From assembly GCF_027922325.1 (NCBI RefSeq), contig NZ_BSFL01000003.1, positions 1-64,000 on the forward strand: DNA of 64,000 nt. The letters run 5' to 3'. The notes under the pieces were generated by a model. It was given only the letters and a program-made list of their open reading frames with translations, did no database searches and was not told where the DNA came from. Within the stretch, counting starts at the first letter, position 1. The number at the start of each line of letters is the position of its first letter. The position numbers and the translations under genes are program-made. This DNA is from Methylopila turkensis (GTDB taxonomy: Bacteria > Pseudomonadota > Alphaproteobacteria > Rhizobiales > Methylopilaceae). Shown here in pieces: positions 53,335 through 61,610 of the stretch.

Positions 53335-53445
53335 GACCCACGCGGGACGACGTCAAATTGATCCGATCGCGCGGACGGATTATGAGGTGCCCGCCGCGCG
53401 GTGGCCGGGCGGGTGTTGGACGGCGGTTGAGAGGCGAGGCGCGGA

Positions 53446-54501
53446 ATGGCGATTGATCGGTTGGCGTTTTACGCCGGCGCCCTGGCCAAGACCGACCGCG
53501 CTGTCTACCAAATCACGGACTGGGCCGCCGGCATCCTGGCGCCGACCTACCTGACGCGCGTGGCCGAGACCGAGCGCGAACGGTACATCCCGAAGAAGTT
53601 CGGCCAGCATGACGGCTGGCTGTTCCTGAACTACTTCGACCAGATCGCGCCCATCGTCGACCAGTTCGCCGGCCGGAAGCTCGCGTTCCTGCTGAAGCAC
53701 GGCGACGTCACGGCGAACACGATCCTGCCGAGCTTCGCCAAGACCCGGCCCGTCGGCTCGTACGGCAATTCGATCATCCTCAAGCTCAACACCAACCGGC
53801 ACTGGTCGCAGGCGGACTTCGACGAGGTCAAGGCGAACGACATGCCGTTCGCCGAGAAGGCGAAGCGGGTGGTCTGGCGCGGCGTCAGCTCCGGGCACTG
53901 GTACGCGGACCCGAAGTCCCGCCACAGCGACTACCAGTCCGCGCGCTTCAACCTGGTGCTGGACTGGGCGCTCGCGAACGAGGACTGGGTGGACGTCGGC
54001 CTTACCAAGACGACGCGCCAGTTCGACAACCCGAAGTCGGGCTACCTGCCGACCGGCGCGGTGCAGAAGTACCGCAAGCCGCCGGTGTCGATCGCCGAGC
54101 AGCTGAAGTCGAAGTACATCCTCGTGCCCGAGGGCAAGGACGTCGCGACCGGGCTGAAATGGGCGCTGACCTCGCGTTCGGTCGTGATGATGCCGAAGCC
54201 GACCATCTCGAGCTGGCTGATGGAAGAGAAGCTCGAGCCGTGGAAGCACTTCATCCCGGTGAAGAAGGATTTCTCCGACCTCAGGGAGAAGTTCGAGCTC
54301 GCCAACGAGAACCCCGATCTCTGCGAGAGCATTCTCGACGAGGCCAACGCCTATATGCGCCAGTTCGAGGACGAGGCGCAGGAGAAGGCGCTGCAGACCA
54401 AGCTGTTCGAGATGTATCTCGAGCGGATCAAGTTCAAAGTCGCGCCGGGCCTCGGCGTGCGCTCGTTCGAAGCGCTCAACGTGCGGTGGGAGAAGGCCTG
54501 A
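53446..54501 (+). CDS. GT90-family glycosyltransferase (CAP10/Rumi-like)
   Basis: A 351-aa GT90-type protein, a family first known from fungal capsule and animal protein O-glucosylation enzymes and also from bacterial LPS modification. Evidence: VVWRGVSSGHWY (about 142-153), the arginine-rich acceptor region, and KYILVPEGKDVATGLKWALT followed by SRSVVMMPKPTISSWLME (about 224-261), the donor-binding half. No signal peptide; cytoplasmic. It probably adds a sugar (xylose or glucose in known members) to a surface glycan. Single + gene. Confidence 0.85.
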   Translation: MAIDRLAFYAGALAKTDRAVYQITDWAAGILAPTYLTRVAETERERYIPKKFGQHDGWLFLNYFDQIAPIVDQFAGRKLAFLLKHGDVTANTILPSFAKTRPVGSYGNSIILKLNTNRHWSQADFDEVKANDMPFAEKAKRVVWRGVSSGHWYADPKSRHSDYQSARFNLVLDWALANEDWVDVGLTKTTRQFDNPKSGYLPTGAVQKYRKPPVSIAEQLKSKYILVPEGKDVATGLKWALTSRSVVMMPKPTISSWLMEEKLEPWKHFIPVKKDFSDLREKFELANENPDLCESILDEANAYMRQFEDEAQEKALQTKLFEMYLERIKFKVAPGLGVRSFEALNVRWEKA

Positions 54502-54510
54502 GGCCGCGCC

Positions 54511-55656
54511 TCACGCCTCCGCGTCGCGCCAGCCGTAGATCCAGTCCAGACCGCCGAGCAGAGCGCCCGTCGGGGCGGCTGCGAGGGCGAGGTTGCGCGC
54601 CCGCGCCGCGAGGCCGCCCATGTGGTCGATCGCGATCTGGCGCCGCGAGGCTTCCGGCAGGCGCATCGCGCGCATGATCCGCGCCTTCTCGTAGGCCGCG
54701 AGCGGGTCCGGCCCGCCGGCCGCGATCAGGCGGGCGAGCACGACGGCGTCCTCGATGGCGAAGGCCGCGCCCTGTCCGAGCGAGGGCAGGGTGGCGTGGG
54801 CGGCGTCGCCGATCAGCGCGACGCGGCCCCGCCGCAGGCGCGGCGCGGGGGCGCGGTCGAACAGCGGCCAGTCGGTCCAGCGGTCCGCCGCCGCGACCAG
54901 CGCGCGGGCCGGCTCCGCCCAGCGCGCGACCCGCGCCTCCGGCGCCGCGTCGCCGACCGCGCCGATGAGCACCACGTTGGCCTCCCGCCCCCCGCGCACG
55001 GGATAGACCACCATATGCGCGCCCGGACCGAGCCAGACGCTGACATGGCTGACGGGAAAGGCCTCCGGCAGCGCCGCCGCGGGAACGATCGCGCGCGCGG
55101 CGACGAGGCCGGTCTCGCGCACGGCCCGTGGCAGCTTCACCGCGTCCCGGACGACCGACCGCAGCCCGTCCGCGCCGACGACGACGGCGCCCTCGCGCCG
55201 GTCGGGTCCGCCGTCCCGGTCGAGGACGAGCGCGGCCCCGTCGGCGGTCTCCTCCGCCGCGGTCACGGTCGCGCCGAGCGTCAGCGCTGCGGACGGTTCG
55301 GCGAGGACGGCGGCGAGCAGGACCGCCTGAAGGTCGGCGCGGTGGACGACGCGGTAGGGCGCGCCCCAGCGCCGTTCGGCGCGGAGGCCGAGCGGGATCT
55401 CCTTCAACCGGCGTCCGCGGGGCGCGTCGACGACGAACACGCCTTCGGGCCGCACGGCGACGGCGTCGAGCGAGGACCCAAGCCCGAGCGCGTCGAGCGC
55501 GCGGCTGGCGTTGGGGGCGAGCTGGACGCCGGCCCCGACCTCGTCGAGGACGGCGGCGCGCTCGAAGATTTCCGAAGAGACGCCGCGGCGGGCGAGCGCC
55601 AGCGCGAGCGTCAGGCCGCCTATTCCGGCGCCCGCGACGAGGACCGGGCGGGCCAT
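54511..55656 (-). CDS. FAD-dependent aromatic monooxygenase (salicylate hydroxylase-like)
   Basis: A 381-aa group A flavoprotein monooxygenase. GAGIGGLTLALAL (9-21) is the dinucleotide-binding loop; VVVGADGLRSVVRD (about 153-166) is the DG motif; LIGDAAHATLPSLGQGAAFAIED (about 283-305, GD motif) binds the FAD ribose. Members hydroxylate aromatic substrates such as salicylate, 6-hydroxynicotinate or kynurenine. No ring-cleavage gene is near, so the substrate is unknown. Its start lies 8 bases from the stop of the zinc-finger gene, which reads the same way. Confidence 0.9.
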   Translation of the reverse strand: MARPVLVAGAGIGGLTLALALARRGVSSEIFERAAVLDEVGAGVQLAPNASRALDALGLGSSLDAVAVRPEGVFVVDAPRGRRLKEIPLGLRAERRWGAPYRVVHRADLQAVLLAAVLAEPSAALTLGATVTAAEETADGAALVLDRDGGPDRREGAVVVGADGLRSVVRDAVKLPRAVRETGLVAARAIVPAAALPEAFPVSHVSVWLGPGAHMVVYPVRGGREANVVLIGAVGDAAPEARVARWAEPARALVAAADRWTDWPLFDRAPAPRLRRGRVALIGDAAHATLPSLGQGAAFAIEDAVVLARLIAAGGPDPLAAYEKARIMRAMRLPEASRRQIAIDHMGGLAARARNLALAAAPTGALLGGLDWIYGWRDAEA

Positions 55657-55663
55657 CCGCCGC

Positions 55664-55912
55664 TCAGGCGGCGGCGGGCGCCCGCCAGAGGCACGCCGCC
55701 GGATCCGACTGGTCGGCGTGCAGGTCGGCGCGGAAGCGGTAGAGCGTCGAGCAGTACGGGCAGATGATCTCGACGTCCGAGCCCATGTCGAGGAACACGT
55801 GCGGGTGGTCGTAGGGCGGCGTCGCGCCGATGCACTGAAACTCTCGCGCGCCGATGTGGATGACGCTGACGCCGGCGTCGTTGGCGAAGTGCGGCGTTCC
55901 GTGGTCGGCCAT
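55664..55912 (-). CDS. zf-CHCC zinc-finger protein (NDUFS6-like)
   Basis: An 82-aa zinc-binding protein. Cys27 (EFQCIGA), a histidine in DHPHVF (36 or 38), Cys51 and Cys54 (IICPYCSTLYRF) match the zf-CHCC domain found in the complex I accessory subunit NDUFS6 and many short alphaproteobacterial proteins. It probably assists respiratory complex I. The frame stays open upstream to 56935 by chance; ATG 55912 gives the normal size. Confidence 0.9.
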   Translation of the reverse strand: MADHGTPHFANDAGVSVIHIGAREFQCIGATPPYDHPHVFLDMGSDVEIICPYCSTLYRFRADLHADQSDPAACLWRAPAAA

Positions 55913-56059
55913 GGGCGCGGGTCCTCGAGCGGGTCGTGCGGATGGCCCCGGCTTAGGCGGTTTGGCCGTTCGCGACAAGCGCCGCTGGCGTCTTTCGTCG
56001 CAGGCCGGCGGCGGATAGGGTCGCCGCCTTAAGACGAAAGACTCGCGACCGGAGCCCGC

Positions 56060-56812
56060 ATGCCGACCTTCCTCTCCGACGGAATCGAACTCGCCTACCG
56101 CGACGAGGGCGAGGGCGACCCGATCCTGCTGATCCACGGCTTCGCCTCGAACATCGACGTGAACTGGGTCGGGCCGGGCTGGTTCGACGTGCTGAAAGCC
56201 GACGGCCGCCGCGTGATCGCGATCGACAACCGCGGCCACGGCGCGAGCGAGAAGCTCTACGACCCCGCCTTCTACGGCTCCGACCTTATGGCCGAGGACG
56301 CGCTCCGGCTGCTCGACCATCTCGACGTCCCCCGCGCCGACGTGATGGGCTACTCCATGGGCGGCCGCGTCACCGCGCTGCTCGCGATCAACGCAGCCCG
56401 GCGGCTGCGCAGCGCCATCATCGGCGGCATGGGCGAGGGCCTGCTGCGCGGCGCGCCTTCGGCGGAGGAAATCACGGAGGGCCTGCTCGCCGACAGCGTC
56501 GACGACATCGTCAACCCGACCGCCAAGATGTTCCGCCGCTTCGCCGAGGCGACCGGCGCCGACCGCCGCGCGCTCGCGGCCTGCATGCGCATGCAGCGCG
56601 CGCTGGTCGGGCCGAAGAAGCTCGGCACGATCACGGTCCCGACTCTGATTGCGGTCGGCACCGAGGACGACGTCGCCGGCGACCCGCACGCGCTGGCGAA
56701 GCTCATCCCGGGCTCGGAGGTGCTCGAAATCCCGCGCCGCGACCACAACCGCGCGGTGGGCGACAAGGTCTACAAGGCCGGCGTGCTGGAGTTCCTGTCG
56801 CAGCGGCCGTGA
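56060..56812 (+). CDS. Alpha/beta hydrolase
   Basis: A 250-aa alpha/beta hydrolase. Oxyanion region LIHGFASN (24-31), nucleophile elbow MGYSMGGRV with Ser99, an acidic region VGTEDDVAGD near 200 and a late histidine in RRDHNRAVGD near 230. DNRGHGASEK follows strand 4. It resembles 3-oxoadipate enol-lactonase-like esterases, but the substrate cannot be set. Single gene, followed after 11 bases by repeat copy B. Confidence 0.9.
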   Translation: MPTFLSDGIELAYRDEGEGDPILLIHGFASNIDVNWVGPGWFDVLKADGRRVIAIDNRGHGASEKLYDPAFYGSDLMAEDALRLLDHLDVPRADVMGYSMGGRVTALLAINAARRLRSAIIGGMGEGLLRGAPSAEEITEGLLADSVDDIVNPTAKMFRRFAEATGADRRALAACMRMQRALVGPKKLGTITVPTLIAVGTEDDVAGDPHALAKLIPGSEVLEIPRRDHNRAVGDKVYKAGVLEFLSQRP

Positions 56813-56823
56813 GCCAAGCTTCC

Positions 56824-56919
56824 CGTCGTCCTCCGGCTTGACCGGAGGACCCATCGGCGACGCGGAGCTCGACGTCGAGGATGGATGGTCCGGTCGAGCC
56901 GGACCATGACGCGGCGTTT
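56824..56919. repeat. 96-bp palindromic repeat element, copy B
   Basis: Same length and outer sequence as 33092..33187. Hairpin 1 is identical to copy A (loop CTTGA); hairpin 2 has loop TCGAG in place of TCAAG. As RNA this still pairs with CUUGA through one G-U wobble. It lies between the alpha/beta hydrolase (+) and the convergent cob operon (-), again at a 3'-3' junction as in copy A. Confidence 0.95.
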
Positions 56920-56950
56920 TCGGCGCCCGCTGCAATCTGCGCCGCCCGCC

Positions 56951-58600
56951 CTACGGCTCCCGGTAGCTCCGCGGCGTATAGACCCACACCCGGCCGTCGG
57001 AGCGGGCGAAGGCGCGGGTGCGGGACGAGCCGACGACGATCAGCGTGCGCATGTCGATCATGTCCGGATCGAGCGCGCCGAGCGTCGTCACGGTGACGGC
57101 CTCGCCGTCGCGGCCGATGCTGCGGGCGAGCGCGACCACGGTTTCGGGGGCCTTCCGCGCGCGAAGAATCGCGATGGCGTCGACGATCTGCTCGCGGCGG
57201 GATTTCGACGCCGGATTGTAGAGCGCGAGCGCGAGGTCGGCCTCGGCCGCGGCGGCGAGCCTGCGGGCGATCGCGTCCCAGGGCTTCAGGTAATCCGACA
57301 GCGAGATCACCGCGAAATCGTGGCCGAGCGGGGCGCCGAGCCGCGCCGCCGCCGCCTGCATCGCCGAGATGCCTGGCGTCACCTCAACCGCAACCGAGGG
57401 CCAGCGCGCCGGCTCGCCGTCGAGCGCCTCCATCACCGCGGCCGCCATGCCGAACACGCCGGCGTCGCCGGAGGACAGCACCGCCACCTCGAGGCCCTGG
57501 GCGGCGAGCGTCAGCGCGGCCTGCGCGCGCTCAAGCTCCACGCGGTTGTCGGAGCCGTGCCGGCGCTGCCCCGGCCGCTCCGGCGCCATGTCGAGATAGG
57601 GCTCGTAGCCGACGAGGTCGGTGGCGCGGTCGAGCGCGGCCGCGGCCTCCGGCGACAGCCATCCGCGCGGGCCGGGGCCGAGGCCTATCACCGTGACGCG
57701 GCCGGCGGCGCGGCCGGTCTCGTCCGGCGACGCGGGCTCGGCGCGGCGGTGTATGCGGAAGCCCGGCTCGCCATGGACGACGTCATCGTCGGCGAGCCGC
57801 TGCTCGACGATGCGGAGCGGGACGCGGCGGCGGTTGAGCGCCTCGGCGAAGCCGTGGTGGATCGGCGCGCCCTCGGGGGCGGTGGCGAAGGCGAGCGCGT
57901 CGGGCGCGAGCCCGAGCGCGTCCAGCGCGCGGTCGAAAGCGTCCAGCATCTCGACGTCGGGCCGGTCGAACTCGGCGATCAGGGCGCGCGGGCGGAACAG
58001 CAGGCCGTCCGGCGGCGGCGGGCCGGCCTCGACCGAGGCGCGCAGGACCACCGCGCCGTCCGGGCCGAGCGGCAGGTCGGAGGCCGCGAGCCAGGGCGCC
58101 TCGCCCTCGAGCCGCGCGCTGTCGCCGGACAGCAGCGCCGAGGTCACGGACTTGGCGTCCTCCGGATTCGCCAGCGCCCAGCCGTCCGGCGGCGATTCCA
58201 GCACCACGCCGAAGCGGCGCGCTCCGGCGCCGGTGATCGCGGCGCGTCCGCCGAGCGCGCCCGCGATCGTCCGCGCCAGCACGTCCGCGCCGGCGAGCCC
58301 GCCGAGCAGCGGCACGACCGAGGATCCGTCGTCGGAGATGGCGAGCACTGGCGGCTCCGCGTGCTTGTCGCGCAGCAGCGGCGCGATCAGGCGGATCAGG
58401 ATGCCGGCCGCGCAGACGCCGATCACCGGCCGTCCGGCGCGGAACGCCTCCGCGACCGCGGCCGCGGCGTCGTCGAAGGAGGCGTCGAGCCCGTCGACCC
58501 GCCCCGCGAGCCCGGAGGTCTCGCCGCCGATCGCGGCCGCCACCCGCGCCGCGGTTCCGGCGCCGGCGGCGTTGAAGGCGAAGACGACCGGCCGAGTCAC
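56951..58600 (-). CDS. cobJ: Fusion: CbiG (precorrin-5A hydrolase-like, with CobE domain) + CobJ precorrin-3B C17-methyltransferase
   Basis: A 549-aa bifunctional corrin enzyme. Residues about 1-200 are the CbiG N-terminal and middle parts (IGVCAAGILIRLIAPLL at 60-76; GAGARRFGVVLE). About 205-290 match the CbiG C-terminal/CobE domain (LIAEFDRPDVEMLDAFD; ALAFATAPEG). From about 297 the CobJ domain begins: VTVIGLGPGP, DLVGYEPYLDM, SSGDAGVFGMAA, YNPASKSRR. CobJ methylates C17 with ring contraction. ATG 58600 overlaps the cobI stop by 4 bases. Last gene of the visible cob operon. Confidence 0.93.
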   Translation of the reverse strand: MTRPVVFAFNAAGAGTAARVAAAIGGETSGLAGRVDGLDASFDDAAAAVAEAFRAGRPVIGVCAAGILIRLIAPLLRDKHAEPPVLAISDDGSSVVPLLGGLAGADVLARTIAGALGGRAAITGAGARRFGVVLESPPDGWALANPEDAKSVTSALLSGDSARLEGEAPWLAASDLPLGPDGAVVLRASVEAGPPPPDGLLFRPRALIAEFDRPDVEMLDAFDRALDALGLAPDALAFATAPEGAPIHHGFAEALNRRRVPLRIVEQRLADDDVVHGEPGFRIHRRAEPASPDETGRAAGRVTVIGLGPGPRGWLSPEAAAALDRATDLVGYEPYLDMAPERPGQRRHGSDNRVELERAQAALTLAAQGLEVAVLSSGDAGVFGMAAAVMEALDGEPARWPSVAVEVTPGISAMQAAAARLGAPLGHDFAVISLSDYLKPWDAIARRLAAAAEADLALALYNPASKSRREQIVDAIAILRARKAPETVVALARSIGRDGEAVTVTTLGALDPDMIDMRTLIVVGSSRTRAFARSDGRVWVYTPRSYREP

Positions 58601-59322
58601 GGGATTTCGAGGCCCGGCAGTACGATGATCGAGAAATAGGGCGCGGTGGCCGGGTCGACGTCCGCCGCGCGCAGCGTGCGCTCGCGGTCCTGGCTCGCGC
58701 GCTCGACGTACCAGGCGCGGTCAAGCACCCCGGCCGCCTCGAGCGCCGCGCGCACCTTGGCGAAGGTGCGGCCGAGCTTCATCACCACGGCGGCGTCGGC
58801 GCCCGCGAGCCGGCGCGTCAGCTCCTCCGCCGGCAGCGTGCCGGGGATGACCGTGACGGTGTCGCGGCGCAGCACCAGCGGCACGCCGAGCGCCGCGGGG
58901 CCGGCCATGATCGACGACACGCCCGGCGCCACCGTGGTCTCGTACCGGTCCTTCAGCCGCGCGTGCCAGTAAATGAACGAGCCGTAGAAGAACGGATCGC
59001 CCTCGCACAGCACGCAGACGTTGCGGCCGGCGTCGAGCTTCGCGGCGATCTCCTCCGCGGTGGCGTCGTAGAAGTCGCGCATCACCTGCGGGTAGGAGGG
59101 CAGGTCGGCCTCGGGGCTCGCGGTCACGGGATAGACCAGCGGCAGCAGCTCCTGATCGGCGCGCAGATGCGGCCGGGCGGCCGACAGCGCGACGCCGTTT
59201 CCGGCCCTGGCGGCAGGGTAGGCGACGACGTCCGCCTCCTGGATCAGCCTGAGCGCCTTCAGCGTCAGCAGCTCGGGATCGCCCGGCCCGACGCCGACGC
59301 CGGAGAGTTTGCCCACGGTCAT
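58597..59322 (-). CDS. cobI: Precorrin-2 C20-methyltransferase
   Basis: A 241-aa SAM-dependent methyltransferase of corrin synthesis. GVGVGPGDPELLTLKA (8-23) is the SAM-binding start; CEGDPFFYGSFIYWH (about 110-124) and APGVSSIMAGPA (about 132-143) are typical of CobI/CbiL. It methylates C20 of precorrin-2. ATG 59322 overlaps the cobH stop by 4 bases. Confidence 0.96.
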   Translation of the reverse strand: MTVGKLSGVGVGPGDPELLTLKALRLIQEADVVAYPAARAGNGVALSAARPHLRADQELLPLVYPVTASPEADLPSYPQVMRDFYDATAEEIAAKLDAGRNVCVLCEGDPFFYGSFIYWHARLKDRYETTVAPGVSSIMAGPAALGVPLVLRRDTVTVIPGTLPAEELTRRLAGADAAVVMKLGRTFAKVRAALEAAGVLDRAWYVERASQDRERTLRAADVDPATAPYFSIIVLPGLEIP

Positions 59323-59942
59323 TCCTTCGGGTCCGCGATCGCGTTCAGGGCCGCGACCGCCATGGCGCTGCCGCCACGGCGGCCGAGCAGCGTGAGGAAG
59401 GGGACGCCGCGCGGGTCGCGCGCAAGCTCGGCCTTCGATTCCGCAGCCCCGATGAAGCCGACGGGAAGCCCGATGATGGCGGCGGGCTTCGGCCAGCCGG
59501 CGTCGAGCCGCTCCAGCAGGTGGAACAGCGTGGTCGGCGCGTTGCCGACCGCGACCACCGCGCCCTCGATCCGGTCGCGCCACAGCTCGACCGCGGCGGC
59601 CGAGCGCGTGGTGCCGAGGTCGCGGGCGAGCGGCGCCGTGCGCGGGTCGTCGAGCAGGCAGAGCACGGCGTTGTCGGCGGGCAGGCGCGATCGGGTGACG
59701 CCGGACGCCACCATCTTGGCGTCGCACAGGATCGGCGCGCCGGCGGCGAGCGCGGCGCGGCCGGCCGCGACCACCGCGGGATCGAAACGGACGTCGGCGG
59801 GCAGGTCGGTCATGCCGCAGGCGTGGATCATCCGCACCACCGCTCCCGCGACGTCGTCCGGCAGGCCGGAAAGGTCGGCCTCCGCCCGGATCGTCGCGAA
59901 CGAGCGGCGGTAGATCTCCGCGCCGTCCTTCTCGTAGTCCAT
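59319..59942 (-). CDS. cobH: Precorrin-8X methylmutase
   Basis: A 207-aa CobH/CbiC enzyme, moving a methyl group from C11 to C12 to give hydrogenobyrinic acid. Family text: EIYRRSFATIRAEADL (9-24), RMIHACGMTDL with the catalytic His40, CDAKMVASGV (about 73-82), GNAPTTLFHLLE and GLPVGFIGAAESK. ATG 59942 has GGGGGACAG upstream. It starts 83 bases after cobG. Confidence 0.97.
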   Translation of the reverse strand: MDYEKDGAEIYRRSFATIRAEADLSGLPDDVAGAVVRMIHACGMTDLPADVRFDPAVVAAGRAALAAGAPILCDAKMVASGVTRSRLPADNAVLCLLDDPRTAPLARDLGTTRSAAAVELWRDRIEGAVVAVGNAPTTLFHLLERLDAGWPKPAAIIGLPVGFIGAAESKAELARDPRGVPFLTLLGRRGGSAMAVAALNAIADPKE

Positions 59943-60025
59943 CTGTCCCCCGTCGGCCTCAGCGACAGCCTTGTGACGGCGGGACCGGCGGCTGGCAAGG
60001 CGATCTTGGTCGCACGACGCCGGCG

Positions 60026-61279
60026 TCACCGGATTCCGTCGCGGAGCAGCGCCAGAAGCGCCTCCGGCTCCGCCCGTTCCAGCCGGCCGCGTTCTGGACC
60101 CGGCCGGCGCGGCGCGGCGTCGGCGTGGAGGCCGAATCCGGGGCGGTCGGCGGCGCCGAGCAGCAGCAGGTCGGAGGCGGCCGCGCCCGCGCAGCCCTTG
60201 GGGCAGGCGGAAATGTGCAGGCTGCGCCGCCGCGGCGGCAGGGCGTCCGGCCGCGCCGTCGCCGCCGCGACCAGCGCGAGCGCGAGCGCCTTCGCGGGCT
60301 CCCGCGCCCGGACGCAGGCGGGCGCTCCGGCGCAGGCGACGACCGCGAGCCGTTCCGCCACCGCGACCGGCGGCAGGCCCGCGGCTTCCGCCGCCGCAAA
60401 CACTTTCGGCGCGTCTTCCTCGGCGACGCCCGGCACGACGACCGCCGACCAGGGCGCGAGCGCCAGCTCGCCGCGCCCGTAGCGCTCGGACAGGTCGGCC
60501 ACCAGCGACAACGCGGCCGGGGCGAGCCGGCCGACCGCGACCGGAACGACGCAGGCTGCGCGGCCGTTGGCGCTCGCGACGACCCCGAAGACCGGATCGA
60601 GCGCGCGCGGCCAGTCCGGGGCAGGGGCGGGCGTCGCAAGGCCACGGCCGACAAGGGCGGCCGACAGCGCCGCGGCGTCGAGGTCGCGCGCCCGCGCGTC
60701 GGGGCCGATCGCGGCCGCGGCTTCCGCGATCGACAGCGCCGCCGCGACCGCCGAGCCCGCGGAGAGAGCCAGATCGAGCGGCCGCCCCGCGATGGCGACC
60801 GCGAGCGTGTCCGCCCCGAGCGCCAGCAGCGCGACGTCCGAGGCGACCGCCGCGACGCCGGCGCGGCCGCCGCCGTCGAGCGCGAACGCGAATTTCGGCG
60901 ACAGGCCGCCGATCCAGGGCGCGGCGACGAGACCCTGGTCGAGCGCCTGCGCGAGGTTCGTGAGGTCGGCGCGCTCGGCGGGGTCGCAGCCCGAGAGCGG
61001 GTCGAGCAGCACGTTGCGACGGCGGTCGGCGGGGCCGTCGACGAACAGGCTCAGATCGGCGAGCGCCCGGCCGAGCTCCGCGCCCGCGCTCAAGGGCAGG
61101 CCGCGGATCTGCAGGTTGGCGCGGTTGGTGAGATCCATCACGCCAGAGCCCAGCCGCGACGCGAGGCGCGCGATCGCGCGGGCCTGCGCCGCGCTCAGCC
61201 GTCCGCCGGGCGCGCGCACCCGCGCCAGCCCGCCGTCCGCCATCTCCGCCAAGTGCAGGACGCCCGGACAATCCGCCAT
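60026..61279 (-). CDS. cobG: Precorrin-3B synthase
   Basis: A 417-aa CobG, the oxygen-dependent monooxygenase that converts precorrin-3A to precorrin-3B and marks the aerobic B12 route. It belongs to the sulfite/nitrite reductase fold: DLTNRANLQIRGL (49-61) is the ferredoxin-like half, and Cys316, Cys322, Cys359 and Cys363 (CAGAPAC and CPKGC) ligate the [4Fe-4S] cluster. ATG 61279 is the family start. First gene of the operon; I see no cobalamin riboswitch in the 118 bases upstream. Confidence 0.94.
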   Translation of the reverse strand: MADCPGVLHLAEMADGGLARVRAPGGRLSAAQARAIARLASRLGSGVMDLTNRANLQIRGLPLSAGAELGRALADLSLFVDGPADRRRNVLLDPLSGCDPAERADLTNLAQALDQGLVAAPWIGGLSPKFAFALDGGGRAGVAAVASDVALLALGADTLAVAIAGRPLDLALSAGSAVAAALSIAEAAAAIGPDARARDLDAAALSAALVGRGLATPAPAPDWPRALDPVFGVVASANGRAACVVPVAVGRLAPAALSLVADLSERYGRGELALAPWSAVVVPGVAEEDAPKVFAAAEAAGLPPVAVAERLAVVACAGAPACVRAREPAKALALALVAAATARPDALPPRRRSLHISACPKGCAGAAASDLLLLGAADRPGFGLHADAAPRRPGPERGRLERAEPEALLALLRDGIR

Positions 61280-61397
61280 CGCGCTGTCGTCGCGCGCGCA
61301 GGGCGCGATTGCAAGTCGCGGCGACGGGGCGCGTCGCTCAGGTCGAGGCTTTGGACTAAGGTCGCGGCCTAATCGCATGACATCCGAGGAGCACCCC

Positions 61398-61610
61398 ATG
61401 CCGCCGCCCATGCCTCCCACGCCCGAGACCGCGCAGGGCGCGGCGGCGCTCGGCGGACTGACCGTCGACCTCGACCGCGCCGCGCGGATCGCGCGCTCGG
61501 TCGGCGGCGTCACGGCGGCGGCGGGCGACTTCCAGGACGGCCTCGAACTCGACGACTCGGTGGTCGGCGCGGTTCTGATCCGGGCCTCCATCGCGGACGG
61601 CGCGCGATGA
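61398..61610 (+). CDS. Small AtzG/GatC-like (DUF4089-like) protein
   Basis: A 70-aa protein beginning MPPPMPPTPETAQGAAALGG after GAGGAGCACCCC. Its ATGA overlap with the amidase gene and its size match AtzG, the small partner that stabilises the AtzE amidase in the cyanuric acid/biuret pathway, and the wider DUF4089 group. Helical segments about 12-35 and 40-60 are predicted by eye only. The sequence match is weak, so the call rests mainly on position and size. Confidence 0.65.
   Translation: MPPPMPPTPETAQGAAALGGLTVDLDRAARIARSVGGVTAAAGDFQDGLELDDSVVGAVLIRASIADGAR

Noticed and set aside
61280..61397. Possible cobalamin riboswitch upstream of cobG
   Set aside because: No GCCACTG-type B12 box or related conserved helices are visible in the leader; the gap is only 118 bases.
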